Shown in pieces: positions 11,637 through 26,755 of a DNA stretch of 64,000 nt (position 1 is the first letter of the stretch; each line of letters starts with the position of its first letter). The notes under the pieces were generated by a model. It worked only from the letters and a program-made list of their open reading frames with translations. It had not been told where the DNA came from and ran no database searches. The position numbers were made by a program, and so were the translations under genes. The stretch covers positions 396,520-460,519 of the forward strand of contig BCIH01000008.1 of NCBI GenBank assembly GCA_002897115.2. Reading direction: 5' to 3'. The DNA comes from Prototheca cutis (lineage: Eukaryota > Chlorophyta > Trebouxiophyceae > Chlorellales > Chlorellaceae).

Positions 11637-12132
11637 GGGAATCACCATCGATGCCGGTGGAGGAGGGGAGGACCATGGTGCCAGGGTGGCGAGATGCCCC
11701 AAAACCCCCTGGGGGTGATGTCCCGCCAGCGAGTTTGACCACCTCGCCGCCGGGCCAGGTTCCGACACTCTCACGGGCTGAGCAGGCGGCTGAAACCTCC
11801 CATGAAAAGGGACAGCAGGGGAGGACTTGGGCCCCGTGGCTACTGCATGTCCTGATTGGTGTGTTGTCCAGTAATCTTCCAAATCGACCACCATGGATTG
11901 CTGTGCTCGAGAGCCTTCCCCCCACCCCCCCAAGTGCTCAGCTGGTCTCAAAGTTGATGCTCTTTTTCATAGTGCCACCCAGCCGTCCTCAATGTCCCGT
12001 GAACCCTGGTGCTGCAGCGCAACAACCACACTGTCTGAAAGAAAGGAAACAGCCATGGCCACGTGAACCTGCTGATGCATGACAGCAGAGCAAATCACCG
12101 CACTCATTTGTCTGTCATGAAAGGTGGTAAGC
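11637..12132. other. convergent 3' flanks of CCT5 and the NECAP-like gene
   Basis: No coding exon, RNA gene or repeat recognised. Confidence 0.4.
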
Positions 12133-13336
12133 TCAGTCAAAAGTCGCCCAGCCGACGTTCTCTGCTGGCGGCGGCGGACCAGGGGCAGCCGCCGGCCGGG
12201 CCGCCGCTGCGGCGGCTGTCACAGGGGGTGGGGCCAGCGACCAGGGCTGCTCCCCGCCGGGCGCAGGTGGTGGGGGGATCATGCCACTCGACCCCACGCT
12301 CGTCCCCGATGACAGGCGGGACAGGAAGCCGGTGCCGGCCTTGGGACCAGTCTCATCCTTTTTCTTGACTTCCAGCCTGCACAGGTGGTGTGGGTGGGTG
12401 GGTGAGTGGGAGGGGGAGGGGATTGTGCATGTGACTAGGCAAGGACCAGCCACGTTTGCTCGAAGCACGGCAACGCATTCTCAACCACAGATGGGGCAAG
12501 GAGGCACAGACCCGCTGCTTCCAACCCTCTGCCCATGCTCTTCCCCCTTAGTCATCCCTGGGCAACACCCGACCAACAGACCCCGAACAAAAAGCACACC
12601 TCATCGTGGCGCCGGCTTCGAGGGCCAGATCCTGCTTCTGGTAAAGAGCAGCGGCTTCAGGGAGTGCTTTGGCCGCAGCCGCCGCTCGGTCGCTGGACGT
12701 GCCGATTTCCTTCAGCGCCTCTGCCCGCTGCAGTTGCTTCTCGTGGTCACTCTGTGGGTGTGGGGGTGTGCGAGATGGCGCCTCTGTCCACGGGATGATC
12801 AACGTTCCATGCGCGGGACAGGCCCTGTATGCAGCCCAACCTTCCCGGGGCACGCCGCATGCCGGCCAAACCCCACTGCGGCCTCACCAGGGTCACTGAG
12901 AAGTCGAATGCAGTGGGGCGTTCGGAAAAGTTGATGCCAACAAATGCATGGCGTTTTGTCTCTGCATCCTCCAGCCGCAGCACAAAGTTGCGGGAGGAGT
13001 CGGCGGCCGGCTCCACCGCAATGCGCAGTTGGCCACGCGGCACGGGGCAGCAAGCAAACAGGTTTCCTCTGTACATGGTTTGAGGCGGTGCACGTGATGG
13101 ATCTTGATACAGGGTGCATCACCGCAAAAGGGTGCCCCCGCCCACACTTACGTTTGCGCGTCTTCCAGGCGGACCTGCAGGTCCTCCCCCGTGGCCACGA
13201 CGCGGCACCGGGCGGTGAAGATCTTGTCGTCCACCCGCCACTCCCCAGACTTGTGGCCGCCTGCCGCTGATCGAGGGGGGATGCGATAGACATCCACCTC
13301 CCTGCACGTAAACAGGACGCGCTCCATGCCGTCCAT
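12133..13336 (-). CDS. NECAP-like adaptin ear-binding coat-associated protein
   Basis: Exons 13336-13152, 13068-12888, 12751-12600 and 12376-12133 encode 253 residues. The N-terminal PH-like (DUF1681) domain is clear: REVDVYRIPPRS, EWRVDDKIFTARCRV, LQVRLEDAQTGNLFA, DSSRNFVLRLED, HAFVGINFSERPTAFDFSVTLSDH. The C-terminal ~80 residues are Pro/Ala-rich and end GWATFD, resembling the short tail motif by which NECAPs bind the AP-1/AP-2 ear domains. The expected role is clathrin-mediated vesicle formation at the plasma membrane or trans-Golgi. An in-frame ATG eight codons upstream (13360) is an alternative start. Confidence 0.9.
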
Positions 13337-14249
13337 GGCCACGGCAGGCGACCGTCGCACGAGTCAGATCACTTTCGACACGGTTCAAGACCCGCACGCA
13401 TGGAACATGCACCCGTTGTCCGTGCAGTACAAAAAATATGACGTGACTGAACAGTCAGGAGGAGAGACCTCATGCCCCTTTGGGCAAGCCGACGCGCTGC
13501 AATCCGGTCCTGCCTGTGTCCACCCGGGGAAGGGAGCGTCGCGGATCCCACCGGATCCACCTCTTGGCGACGAGAGAGCCTGTTTGACAGTGGTTGGTCC
13601 CAAATGTTTTCCTTCAACCCCCAGGGGAACATATTCTTCTTATATCTGAACGCATGTTACATCCACACGCGGAACGAAAATGAATTTGCATCTCACAGAA
13701 TTGAAAGGTACCATTGGAGAGGGCAACGTGAGGTTGGATTCCGGGAACATGCCGTTATTCGTTCCAAACATGTCTGAAGATGCCTGGTCTCCGGAGCAGT
13801 GGCCATGCCTGGTGCAGTGGCAGGGATGAGAAAGCCAAACGGAGCAAGGTTTTGGAGGCAGGGCCTACCAACGCGCCGCAGGGAGGGAGGGGGGCACACC
13901 ATTTCATTTCATCAAGCCCATCAAAATTCGACAAGGTTGCAACATCTGCAATCGGCCCGATTGGGTTTTCCCATCACAAGACGATGGGTGGATGAGGTTC
14001 GGATTGGATTGGGTGCCAAGGGCGGCAGGAGTCCAAGATGGACGGTTTATGGAAAACGATCACAGAATCAACTCCTCTTGAGACTCTCTTGAGGAGTTCA
14101 GATGCATCGGTGCGTGGAAGCAAAATGACGCATAGTACATGCAAGAATACATAAGAGCATATGTGGTGGCAAAACATATTAAAATCCCTCATCGAGCACT
14201 CCATGGAATGACTCCGGCGCTAACAGCTCTGGAACTGATAGCCCGGGGC
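13337..14249. other. intergenic region containing an imperfect hairpin
   Basis: No gene seen. It holds the NECAP upstream region and the 3' flank of the leftward hexose transporter. At 14069-14098 there is an inverted repeat with 8-bp outer arms (AACTCCTC / GAGGAGTT) around a CTCTTGAG direct repeat. Confidence 0.4.
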
Positions 14250-16032
14250 TCATACCATGGGCTTCTTGAGGTCGCCCTCACCGTTGGTGGCAGCGCGCTG
14301 GGCGGCGGCAGCGTTGCGCGAGGCCGTGCGCGTGGCGTCGCGCTCGATGATATCCAGGGCGCTGGGGCCCATGAACTTGGACCAGAGGCCGTGGCGGGCA
14401 AACATGACCGGCACGCGCTCCACGGGCACGCCCTTGGTCTCGGGGATCAGCCAGTAGGCAAACGCCGTCATGACGATGATCCAGCCCGCGAAGAAGAGGA
14501 ACACGCCCCACTTCATGGCGCACAGCATGGACAGGAAGGACTGGCCGATGACAAAGGAGAACAGGAAGTTGGCGGCCACGGCGATGGACATGCCAGCGGC
14601 ACGCGTCTCCAGGGTGTGGATCTCGGAGGGCACCAGCCAGCCCATGGGGCCCCAGGACCAGGCAAAGGAGGAGATGTAGACGCAGATGACCACCAGCACG
14701 CCGATGGCAGTGCCGGATGGCAGCTTGCCGTCGTCGTACTTGCCAAACTGGGTGGCCAGCACGACGCCGACCACCACCTGGGAGANGAACATCTGNNNNC
14801 CGGCCTCNANCAGGAAGAAGCGGCGGCCAAACTTGTCCACNAGCAGCACCGCCACCATGGTGGAAGCGGAGTTGATGCAGTTGATGATGATGGTGTTCAG
14901 CAGGGAGGTCTTGCGGCTGGAGCCCAGCGAGTTGAACAGCACCGGCACGTAGAACATGATGGCGTTGATACCGGTGAACTGCTGGAAGAACTGGATGATG
15001 ATGTCGATGATCAGCTGGGGGCTGTTGGCGCGGGTGAACATGAAGGAGTAGGACTGGCGCAGGGTGACGCGCTCGGCCTCCTCGGTGGCCTCGATCAGGT
15101 CGTACATCTCCGCCTCCACGTCCTCGCAGCCGCGCAGGCGGCGCAGGTTGGCGCGGCCCTTCTCCACCTGCCCGCGCTCGATCAGGGAGTTGGGGGACTC
15201 GGGCAGCACGATGGAGCCGACGAAGAGCACCACCGCGATGGCCCCGGCGATGGCCAGGCTGATGCGCCAGCCGTTNTCGNGNTNCTNNGTGCCGTAGTTG
15301 ATNAGNCCNGCCACCAGGATGCCAAAGGTGACGGCGAACTGGAACAGGATGTTCAGACCACCGCGGTACTGGGCGGGTGCCACCTCGGACAGGTACATGG
15401 GCACGGCAGTGTTGGCAAAGCCCACGCCAAAGCCCAGGATCGTGCGGCCGACGAAGAGCATGCCCAGGGCGACGGCGCCAGCCTGCAGGCCGGCACCGAT
15501 CATGAACATGATGGAGGCAGCCATCATGGTGGGCAGCCGGCCGAACTTGCGGCAGGTGGTGGCGGCGAAGAGGGAGGAGAACATGCCCGCCAGGAACATG
15601 GTAGACGTGAAGGTCTGCAGAACCTGGTTGTCGTACTTGCAGTAGGGGCTGGTGTCGCTCACACCGGCCTCCGTGCGGGCGTAAACATCAGGGAAGAACT
15701 TCTGCTGGAAGGATGCCATCGCCGTCACGCCACCAGTGACTCCCTGGTGAATGAGAGGTGTATGGGGAGGGTGAGAAGTTAGATCCCCGGCTCGCGCGGT
15801 TTCGACATCTGTTGGACCGCGTCTGTGTGGCATGGGCCCCCATAGGACCCGACAGCCCGTCGGCAAGGAATTCTGTCATATCCGCCCGCGCGGAAGGACT
15901 TACAATATCATAGCCGAATAGAAGGCCTCCACAGGCGGCCATGATGGCCACGGCGACCACGTAACCGGTCAGTCGACCATTGTAGTGGGCAACATTGGCG
16001 CCGGCAGCACCCGACAGTCCACCGCCAGCCAT
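14250..16032 (-). CDS. hexose/H+ symporter, HUP type (left copy)
   Basis: Exon 1 is 16032-15904 and exon 2 is 15743-14250; 540 residues. It is a major facilitator superfamily sugar transporter with twelve predicted membrane segments: GGLLFGYDIGVTGGV in helix 1, PESPNSLIERG after helix 6, QFFQQFTGINAIMFYVPVLF in helix 7, GRRFFL, WSWGPMGWLVPSEI and PETKGVPVER at the end. It is closest in pattern to the Chlorella HUP monosaccharide-proton symporters, which import glucose across the plasma membrane and are induced by sugar. Several N bases (14787-15310) fall in the coding sequence. The protein is nearly the same as the right copy, but the introns and both ends differ. Confidence 0.93.
14250..16032 (-). 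repeat. left arm of an inverted gene duplication
   Basis: This arm is homologous to 18764-20559 in the opposite orientation. About 1.06 kb of exon 2 (roughly 15370-14310, matching 19440-20500) appears essentially identical, while exon 1, the start of exon 2 and the last ~20 codons carry many synonymous and some amino-acid differences. The introns are unrelated. Confidence 0.85.
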
Positions 16033-17199
16033 TGGAACAGCAGTTGAGTTTCGAGGGGGCTGGGAGGTGTCCAAAACAATGCAAAATGTGGCGAGAAATG
16101 CAATTCACGTCGGGTTTTGATGCCTGCGGGAGATGGCTGATGGAGCCGGGCTGGGCCGAGACCACCTCCGCAACCCCACAGCACCCTTCGGCAGCGCCCC
16201 TGCTGACAGGGATGAACGTCTCGTCGTCAGCCACCCCTCCACCAGACCCGGTCGACTTGCGACTCTGGGCGCCGGCCTTGTCCTGCGAGCTTTCCCAGAA
16301 ATTGCTGTTTGTAATTCAAGGCTATAACAGGCCGACATGGAAGAGAATTGTGGCGTCCTGGTCCCATCCCGGCAGCCCACCCTTCATGGCCCGGCAGGAT
16401 CAAGATCCGCGGATTTGGCCCTCCATGAACATCTGCGGACTTGCCTTCCGTCCTCGAGAGCTTCTAAAGCCAACGAACCTGTCGCCGGTCGGTTTTGGAG
16501 TTCTGTAATGTTATTTCAACACGTGTGGAACGATTGGCAGGAGGGCATGTGTGAGCTAACAGCGCTTTCAGGGCCTCTCGTCTCCGACAGACCATCTCCA
16601 GCACACTGGCGACATGGCGAGAAGATTATATTGTGGAAAGTCCGTGTGCCTGAATGCCACTGCAGCGATCACGTGGGTGTCTCTGCTCAATACCGCGGCA
16701 GACTAGGATCGCTAAGTCGCTTCCGCGCTCGTAGCTCAGAGGTTGCCTTGCACCCGCCGTCTCCGTTTGTCGGTTTGCCGGCTAGTCCTCTGACGTAGGA
16801 GGTGGATCTCGGATAAGGGAAGGGCCCCCCGGCACCTGTGGATGCCTTCAGAACGTGATAGCGAACACACTCCTGCTGAGTACTTCGTTCTATTTGAAGG
16901 GAGCGCACACTAGCACCTGCTGTGCCCCCAGACAAGCGGTTCAGGTTCTGCCCTGGACCGGTCTTGCAGGAGCTCGGGATTGCACGGTGCCAACGAGGCA
17001 TCCACCGGCCTGGCCTCAAAAGAAGATGTGCGAGAAGGTACAAACGTAACAGGTACATTACTGGGCTTGTTGAGTACAATCGACTCAGGAGGCTGGACAA
17101 CTCGAGGTAAATCCAGCAAAGATAACAAAAAGAAAGAAAAGAATGTTGCACCTTTGGGGCGCTGTTGCAGGGTGCGCAGCTCCGCACCACAAGGCACGA
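16033..17199. other. upstream region of the left hexose transporter and 3' flank of the DJ-1 gene
   Basis: No gene recognised. Long reading frames here have no family resemblance. The segment should contain the left transporter promoter. Confidence 0.4.
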
Positions 17200-18062
17200 T
17201 CAGGCACTGGCTAGAGCCGCGATTGCCTTTTCGGCCGTCGATTTGGCGCTTGCAGGGTTCACCCCGGACACGATACGGCCGTCAGCGATGCTGAAATCGT
17301 CAAAGGCTCCTCCAGGCGGCTGCAATGGTGGTAGTGGGGAGAATTGCGGAGGTGGAATGAGGTTCTCTGCACTCTCAGCTGCCTGGGCAGACTCGACGGG
17401 GTCTGATCACAGCATGTCACCCGTCTGCCCTGGCCCGGCACCCCCCGGCTCACCTCCACGTAGCGGCCGCCGACCTCCTTCACCAGCTCTTCGATCGTCT
17501 TGACGCCGTTCTTGTCCATGGCGTCCATCACGCCCATGTCGACCTCGCCCTGCTTGGTGAACCCTGTCACATCCTTGCCCTTGATGAGGGGCTGGCCACT
17601 GGAGCAGTCCTTGATGCCGGGCAGAATGGCCGGGCCATGGCACACCGCGGCCACCACCCCCCCGGCAGCGTGAACCTTGCTGGCCACGTCGTGCAGGCCA
17701 GCAGCTTTGGGGAAGTCGAAAACTGCTGCATGGCCTCCAGAGGCAAAAAACACGTCGTACTTGCTGGGGTCGACGTCCGAGGCCTTGAGCAGGTTGTCCT
17801 TGAGGGCATCCTTCAGGGGGTCGTTTGGGTCCTCCCAAGCTGCCTGGGACTCGGGATCTAGGCCAGTTCCCTCGATCGAATGTTCGTCAAATCCCATTTC
17901 GCCAGTCTCGGAAGCAACGTCCACTTCAAAGCCAGCTGCTTTGAATACATTATAGGGGTGAAGGGCTTCGGACCAGTACAGCCCCGTCCGTTTCCCGTCA
18001 TCGTAAAAGACGCCGTTGTAGCTGGAGACGACGATCAGCGCGCGCTTTCCTCGAGTGCCCAT
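17200..18062 (-). CDS. DJ-1/PfpI superfamily protein, Hsp31-type glyoxalase III / deglycase
   Basis: Exon 1 is 18062-17454 and exon 2 is 17319-17200, in phase, 242 residues, matching the ~237 of yeast Hsp31. Motifs: KRALIVVSSYNGVF at the N-terminus, TGLYWSEALHPYNVF (with the family glutamate), the GGHAAVFDFP loop, and AVCHGPAIL with the nucleophilic Cys followed by His. The end reads DGRIVSGVNPASAKSTAE, typical of the Hsp31 group. Members convert methylglyoxal to lactate without glutathione and protect against glycation and oxidative stress. The frame stays open upstream to an ATG at 18224, which would add a basic extension; the 18062 start fits the family better. The gene sits between two hexose transporter genes. 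Confidence 0.88.
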
Positions 18063-18763
18063 CTCGAATGGCTGATCGATGGCCTTAATGTCAGATGTGT
18101 CGGAAATATATTTCCGGATAGTGTGGTGTAGATTTTGGGGTTTTTTCGAGTCCAAGACCGCTCGTTTTCTTTTGAGAGGCCGATTCGTCCCAGTTTCCTG
18201 CGCACTCGCCGGCATGGAGCCCAAACCGCCGGCATTCCAGCTTCCAATCGACGCTACGAGCGCTTACATGCAACGACGCCTGCAGAAACGCAAGCATGCA
18301 CTTCAGAAAGCATCACGATAATTGGAATCCGGTTTTGCGTGGAGTGTGGTGTTGCCAAGGAGATGGGCGGCGGGAGGTTCCGATGTCTCGTTCCGTCCAC
18401 GGAATCGACGAATGGGCCGCGGGGTCCCCCAACTCCCCTGTGCACCGGCCGGACGACGAAAGCAGGTTCAATGGTCATTGTTCTCATTATTCATAGAGCA
18501 CGATGACAATGTACATATCATTGCAAGTGATTTGGGAGAAAGCTAGGTGGGGAGCCCATCTGCACAAGCGCTCGATCAAGAGCGCTAGAGGAGGCGGTCC
18601 GCCAGACCTCCTGCTTCAGCAGTACGACGACCCCGTCCATCCATCAGCACTCGAGGCTCGGACATAAAAGTCGACGGAAACTCAGTTCTGTCAACCAATT
18701 TTCATTATTTGTTTTCCACTGTTTTGTCTCATATTACTCTAAACGCCAAGCTACATTGTTCCA
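18063..18763. other. bidirectional upstream region of the DJ-1 gene and right hexose transporter
   Basis: No coding exon required by the gene models. An ACATAAAAG element near 18663-18671, about 95 bp before the transporter ATG, is a possible TATA-like box. Confidence 0.4.
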
Positions 18764-20559
18764 ATGGCTGGCGGTGGACTGTCGGGTGCTGCCGGCGCCA
18801 ATGCTGCCCAATACAATGGGCGACTGACGGGTTACGTGGTCGCCGTGGCCATCATGGCTGCGTGCGGAGGCCTTCTCTTTGGCTATGACATTGTGAGTGG
18901 GCGTCCAGCGTAACTGGCGGGGGGGTTAGTGTTTCGACAAACTGCTCTTCCTGATGTCGGGTCGACCTCGACATGCTCAAGGTTGCACGTGACGACCAGG
19001 TCTTCCCCCTAAATGGTCCGACACCGACTCACCCCTNGCCCCGNCCCACAAACTCCTCCTTGCAGGGTGTCACTGGTGGCGTGACGGCGATGGCATCCTT
19101 CCAGCAGAAGTTCTTCCCTGATGTTTACGCCCGCACTGAGGCNGGTGTCACTGACAACAACCCCTACTGCAAGTACGACAACCAGGTTCTGCAGACCTTC
19201 ACCTCCACCATGTTCCTGGCGGGCATGTTCTCCTCTCTCTTCGCCGCCACCACCTGCCGCAAGTTCGGCCGCCTGCCCACCATGATGGCTGCCTCCATCA
19301 TGTTCATGATCGGTGCCGGTCTGCAGGCGGGCTCTGTCGCTCTTGGCATGCTCTTCGTCGGNCGCATGATCCTGGGCTTTGGCGTGGGCTTTGCCAACAC
19401 CGCNGTGCCCATGTACCTGTCCGAGGTNGCACCNGCCCAGTACCGCGGTGGTCTGAACATCCTGTTCCAGTTCGCCGTCACCTTTGGCATCCTGGTGGCN
19501 GGNCTNATCAACTACGGCACNNAGNANCNCGANAACGGCTGGCGCATCAGCCTGGCCATCGCCGGGGCCATCGCGGTGGTGCTCTTCGTCGGCTCCATCG
19601 TGCTGCCCGAGTCCCCCAACTCCCTGATCGAGCGCGGGCAGGTGGAGAAGGGCCGCGCCAACCTGCGCCGCCTGCGCGGCTGCGAGGACGTGGAGGCGGA
19701 GATGTACGACCTGATCGAGGCCACCGAGGAGGCCGAGCGCGTCACCCTGCGCCAGTCCTACTCCTTCATGTTCACCCGCGCCAACAGCCCCCAGCTGATC
19801 ATCGACATCATCATCCAGTTCTTCCAGCAGTTCACCGGTATCAACGCCATCATGTTCTACGTGCCGGTGCTGTTCAACTCGCTGGGCTCCAGCCGCAAGA
19901 CCTCCCTGCTGAACACCATCATCATCAACTGCATCAACTCCGCTTCCACCATGGTGGCGGTGCTGCTGGTGGACAAGTTTGGCCGCCGCTTCTTCCTGAT
20001 TGAGGCCGGCTTCCAGATGTTCATCTCCCAGGTGGTGGTCGGCGTCGTGCTGGCCACCCAGTTTGGCAAGTACGACGACGGCAAGCTGCCATCCGGCACT
20101 GCCATCGGCGTGCTGGTGGTCATCTGCGTCTACATCTCCTCCTTTGCCTGGTCCTGGGGCCCCATGGGCTGGCTGGTGCCCTCCGAGATCCACACCCTGG
20201 AGACGCGTGCCGCTGGCATGTCCATCGCCGTGGCCGCCAACTTCCTGTTCTCCTTTGTCATCGGCCAGTCCTTCCTGTCCATGCTGTGCGCCATGAAGTG
20301 GGGCGTGTTCCTCTTCTTCGCGGGCTGGATCATCGTCATGACGGCGTTTGCCTACTGGCTGATCCCCGAGACCAAGGGCGTGCCCGTGGAGCGCGTGCCG
20401 GTCATGTTTGCCCGCCACGGCCTCTGGTCCAAGTTCATGGGCCCCAGCGCCCTGGATATCATCGAGCGCGACGCCACGCGCACGGCCTCGCGTAACGCCG
20501 CTGCCGCCCAGCGCGCTGCCGCCGACGGCGACATTGACCTCAAGAAGCCGGTCGCGTGA
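18764..20559 (+). CDS. hexose/H+ symporter, HUP type (right copy)
   Basis: Exons 18764-18892 and 19066-20559, 540 residues, with exon lengths and phase identical to the left copy. The MFS sugar-transporter signatures are the same: GGLLFGYDI at the exon junction, QFFQQFTGINA, WSWGPMGWLVPSEI and PETKGVPVERV. It differs from the left copy mainly in the first extracellular loop (GVTDNNPYC instead of GVSDTSPYC) and the C-terminal tail (ADGDIDLKKPVA). Single N bases occur at 19036-19535, and a cluster at 19500-19532 hides the same five to eight codons as in the left copy. Expected to import glucose with protons. Confidence 0.94.
18764..20559 (+). repeat. right arm of an inverted gene duplication
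   Basis: Head-to-head partner of 14250-16032, separated by 2.7 kb that contains the DJ-1 gene. See the left arm for the extent of identity. Confidence 0.85.
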
Positions 20560-21426
20560 GCTCTGGTAGGGTGTTTGTCTGATCGCTTCGTCAGTGACAG
20601 TTTCTTTCTTTCGGTCTGAACTCATCAGCCGGTGCCCATGATCTCGGTGTGTTTCCTCAAGCCTGTCATCTGCTATGCAATGTGCGCCCAACTATAAAGT
20701 CTGGCAATTCTGAAATTCATAGCAGGCTGCGAAATTTTCTCTACTCCATTTTCCCTAGATTGCACACCGTTTGAGCGGAATGACTCTGTGCTGTCTTGCA
20801 TCTACCCTGAACTCAACATCCTGGGAACCTAAGAGTGTTTCCAATCCCTACTAAGCATTTTGCCTTTGAGAGGAAGAAACTCATCCTGATGAGGCATGAA
20901 ATATAAACACAATCTTGCCATTGTTTTTTGATACTGATAACATGTAATGAATTGCCATTAGCTCGGCACACGTCTTCTAGTCCAGCGATGGGAAAGAGCA
21001 TGGGTCAGGCATGCAGACAGTCGCTGCTTTTCCATTTCAAATAGAATGGCACCCAAACGCGTGTATGCAAGAGTTTGGGCAATGGATGACGTGATGGTAG
21101 AACTGTTGGGGACAGCATGTCCAGTGGATTTCATGTCACTGGTCCAGAGGATCCCATCAGTGGGAAGGGAGCATCGTTCTTGGGTCCCGTCCTAGTGTGG
21201 CTCAAGGCGACGGGTACATTGGAACCAGCCAACGACTACACGCGCAGCGACAAACATGCCCTGTTTTGACTCGACGTATCTATTTTAAATACTATTATAT
21301 GTACATGTCGCAAGGATTGTGGCCATTGATGGATTGAATTGATTCTCCGATGAGGAGTGGGGATTCGGGGCAAGGAGTGAAAGTGGGGCCTCCTGCCCAC
21401 TTGGTTCCGATGCCCCCTTCCTTGTC
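20560..21426. other. 3' flank of the right transporter and RAD17 upstream region
   Basis: AT-richer DNA, no coding exon recognised. A TATTTTAAATACTATTATATG stretch at 21281-21301 is AT-rich, but its distance to the RAD17 ATG (about 130 bp) is only loosely compatible with a promoter element. Confidence 0.4.
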
Positions 21427-24954
<3,528 letters not shown>

Positions 24955-25775
24955 AACAGTCATCCTTCCCTCCACTTGCACTCAAACATGCTCATGACTT
25001 TTGTTGCTGCGCTTGGCAAGAGGAATGCGGGGACCCGTGGCGGTGCCACGACTGGCGCTTCCCGCTGCCAGCCGTCGTCCCTGTGTAACCAAGGTGTGCA
25101 TGCACGTGCACCTGTAGCTGTTTGCTTGCACATATGAGTGTGTGCATGCAAAGACTATGCCATAGACAACCTGACCCACCTGTTGGTCATGGGATTGATT
25201 GTCAAAACCCAGTCCCAGTGCCCAGTGATGTACAAGAAAATTCTGGGCGGCCACTTTCGAAATGGCATATACATTAACGACAGAAAATGATGAACCCCCT
25301 TTTGAGATTCGTCAGAAGACTCTCACCTGCACAGCAAGGGCATGGGTTCCAAACAAAATGCCTGTTGGACCACATTCCCCGGCCATGCCGCTCAGAGAAT
25401 GGGTTGGGTTCCTTTTTGAAAGGCAGGGCAGGTCGTGCAAGGAGGTTTTAGAACGTCCTGGAAATTGAGCCTGGCACGACAATTGTCACACCTTGGTGGT
25501 CCATCATTGAGGTAGTCCACCTTCCTCTTGCCCTGTGGGGGGTGACAATTCACAGCCATCAGTGATGCCCAGCAACCCCCGGGGTGATGTGACGCTGTTG
25601 CTGGCTGAGCAGGTTGCATTATTTTTGCCCTGCATGGTAGGCGCACGCCCCTTGGAAAAAAAAAAGTGATCTAGACATTTGGTAGGCATCATGCATACTT
25701 GACACGGGCGTTCAGACCAACACTTGGCATTATAGAATGCGGGGAAAACATGGGTCCAATATTCGATCCGTTTCG
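24955..25775. other. RAD17-DCAF8 intergenic region with a MITE copy
   Basis: No coding exon apart from a possible in-frame extension of the next gene to an ATG at 25737. The main content is the dispersed repeat copy at 25268-25639. Confidence 0.5.
25268..25639 (-). mobile_element. MITE-like dispersed repeat, copy A
   Basis: A ~370-bp element in reverse orientation relative to copies B (34028-34395) and C (57562-57927). Its 5' end reads TACCATGCAGGGCAAAAATA on the minus strand. The internal blocks are shared with the other copies: CAGCCAGCAACAGCGTCACA, TTGCTGGGCATCACTGATGG and CTGTGAATTGTCACCCCCCA. The other end matches copy B (TACATTAACGACAGAAAATG). It has no coding capacity, although it creates a short ORF in each copy. 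Confidence 0.85.
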
Positions 25776-26714
25776 ATGAACTTCCATGATGTCGAGGAGG
25801 AGCGCGAGGGGACGATCGACGCCAACGAGCTCCGGCGCCGAGTCGGGGGCTGGACCGAGCCCCTTCAGCGCCTGGGCATCGCTCGACGGCTCGAGGGCCA
25901 CGATGGTACGTTGCAGGTACTTGATGCTTGTGGATGAGCCATGTCCGTTGACGCCGTGGCTCTCTGACTCCCACTGGGCGATGCCCATGTCCATGCCGCA
26001 GGCTGTGTGAACACTGTGGAGTTTACCCCCGATGGGGAGACCCTGGTCTCTGGCAGCGACGATTGCCAGGTGATGCTGCGACCGTGTGAAATTCGTGGCA
26101 TTGTTTGTTCAGCGTTGGAAATGAAGCAAGTGCTTTTGAGCTATTGCCCAGCAGGAGCACCTGGCCACACGGTCACTGTGCCATGTCTCGTCACCCACAC
26201 TCAGGCCTACCCCGCCAACACCAAAACACAGCCCACATACAACCCCCCTCGCAGATCAAGCTATGGGACTGGCGCAAGGGAAAGACGACGCTGTCTTATG
26301 ACAGTGGGCACACGGACAACGTGTTCCAGGCACGACCGCTGCCGGGGGGTGGGCCAGGAGCTGGAGCCCTGCAGATCGTCACCTCTGCCGCAGATGGCCG
26401 CGTGCTTCTGGGGACGCTGAACCCCGCGGGAGGCGTGTTTCACCGGGAACTGGGCAGCCACAACGGCATGCGCGCCCACAAACTGGCCCTGCACCCGGGC
26501 GAACCCAGCTGGCTCTTTTCGGCGGGAGAAGACGGCGTGGTCCTGCAGTTTGACCTGCGCATGCGCAATCCCGCGCACCGCATGCTGTTGGTAAAGCGGA
26601 AGGTAGTACACTGGTTTTTGGAAAGGGGGGAGCGCGGGGAATGCGGGGGCCGGGGTAAGATCCCCATTGCTGCTGAGATCTGCCATCCTTGTTTGCACTC
26701 TGACCAAGCGCGAC

Positions 26715-26755
<41 letters not shown>

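Noticed and set aside
10563..11951. 462-codon ORF antisense to CCT5
   Set aside because: Mirror frame of a highly conserved, GC-rich coding exon.
14139..15782. 547-codon His/Gly/Asp-rich ORF antisense to the left hexose transporter
   Set aside because: It is a mirror frame of a strongly conserved transporter exon. The same artefact appears antisense to the right copy (19009-20691).
16725..16800. Possible tRNA: a TAGCTCAGAGG box A-like sequence
   Set aside because: No matching B box, acceptor stem or T-arm within the proper distance.
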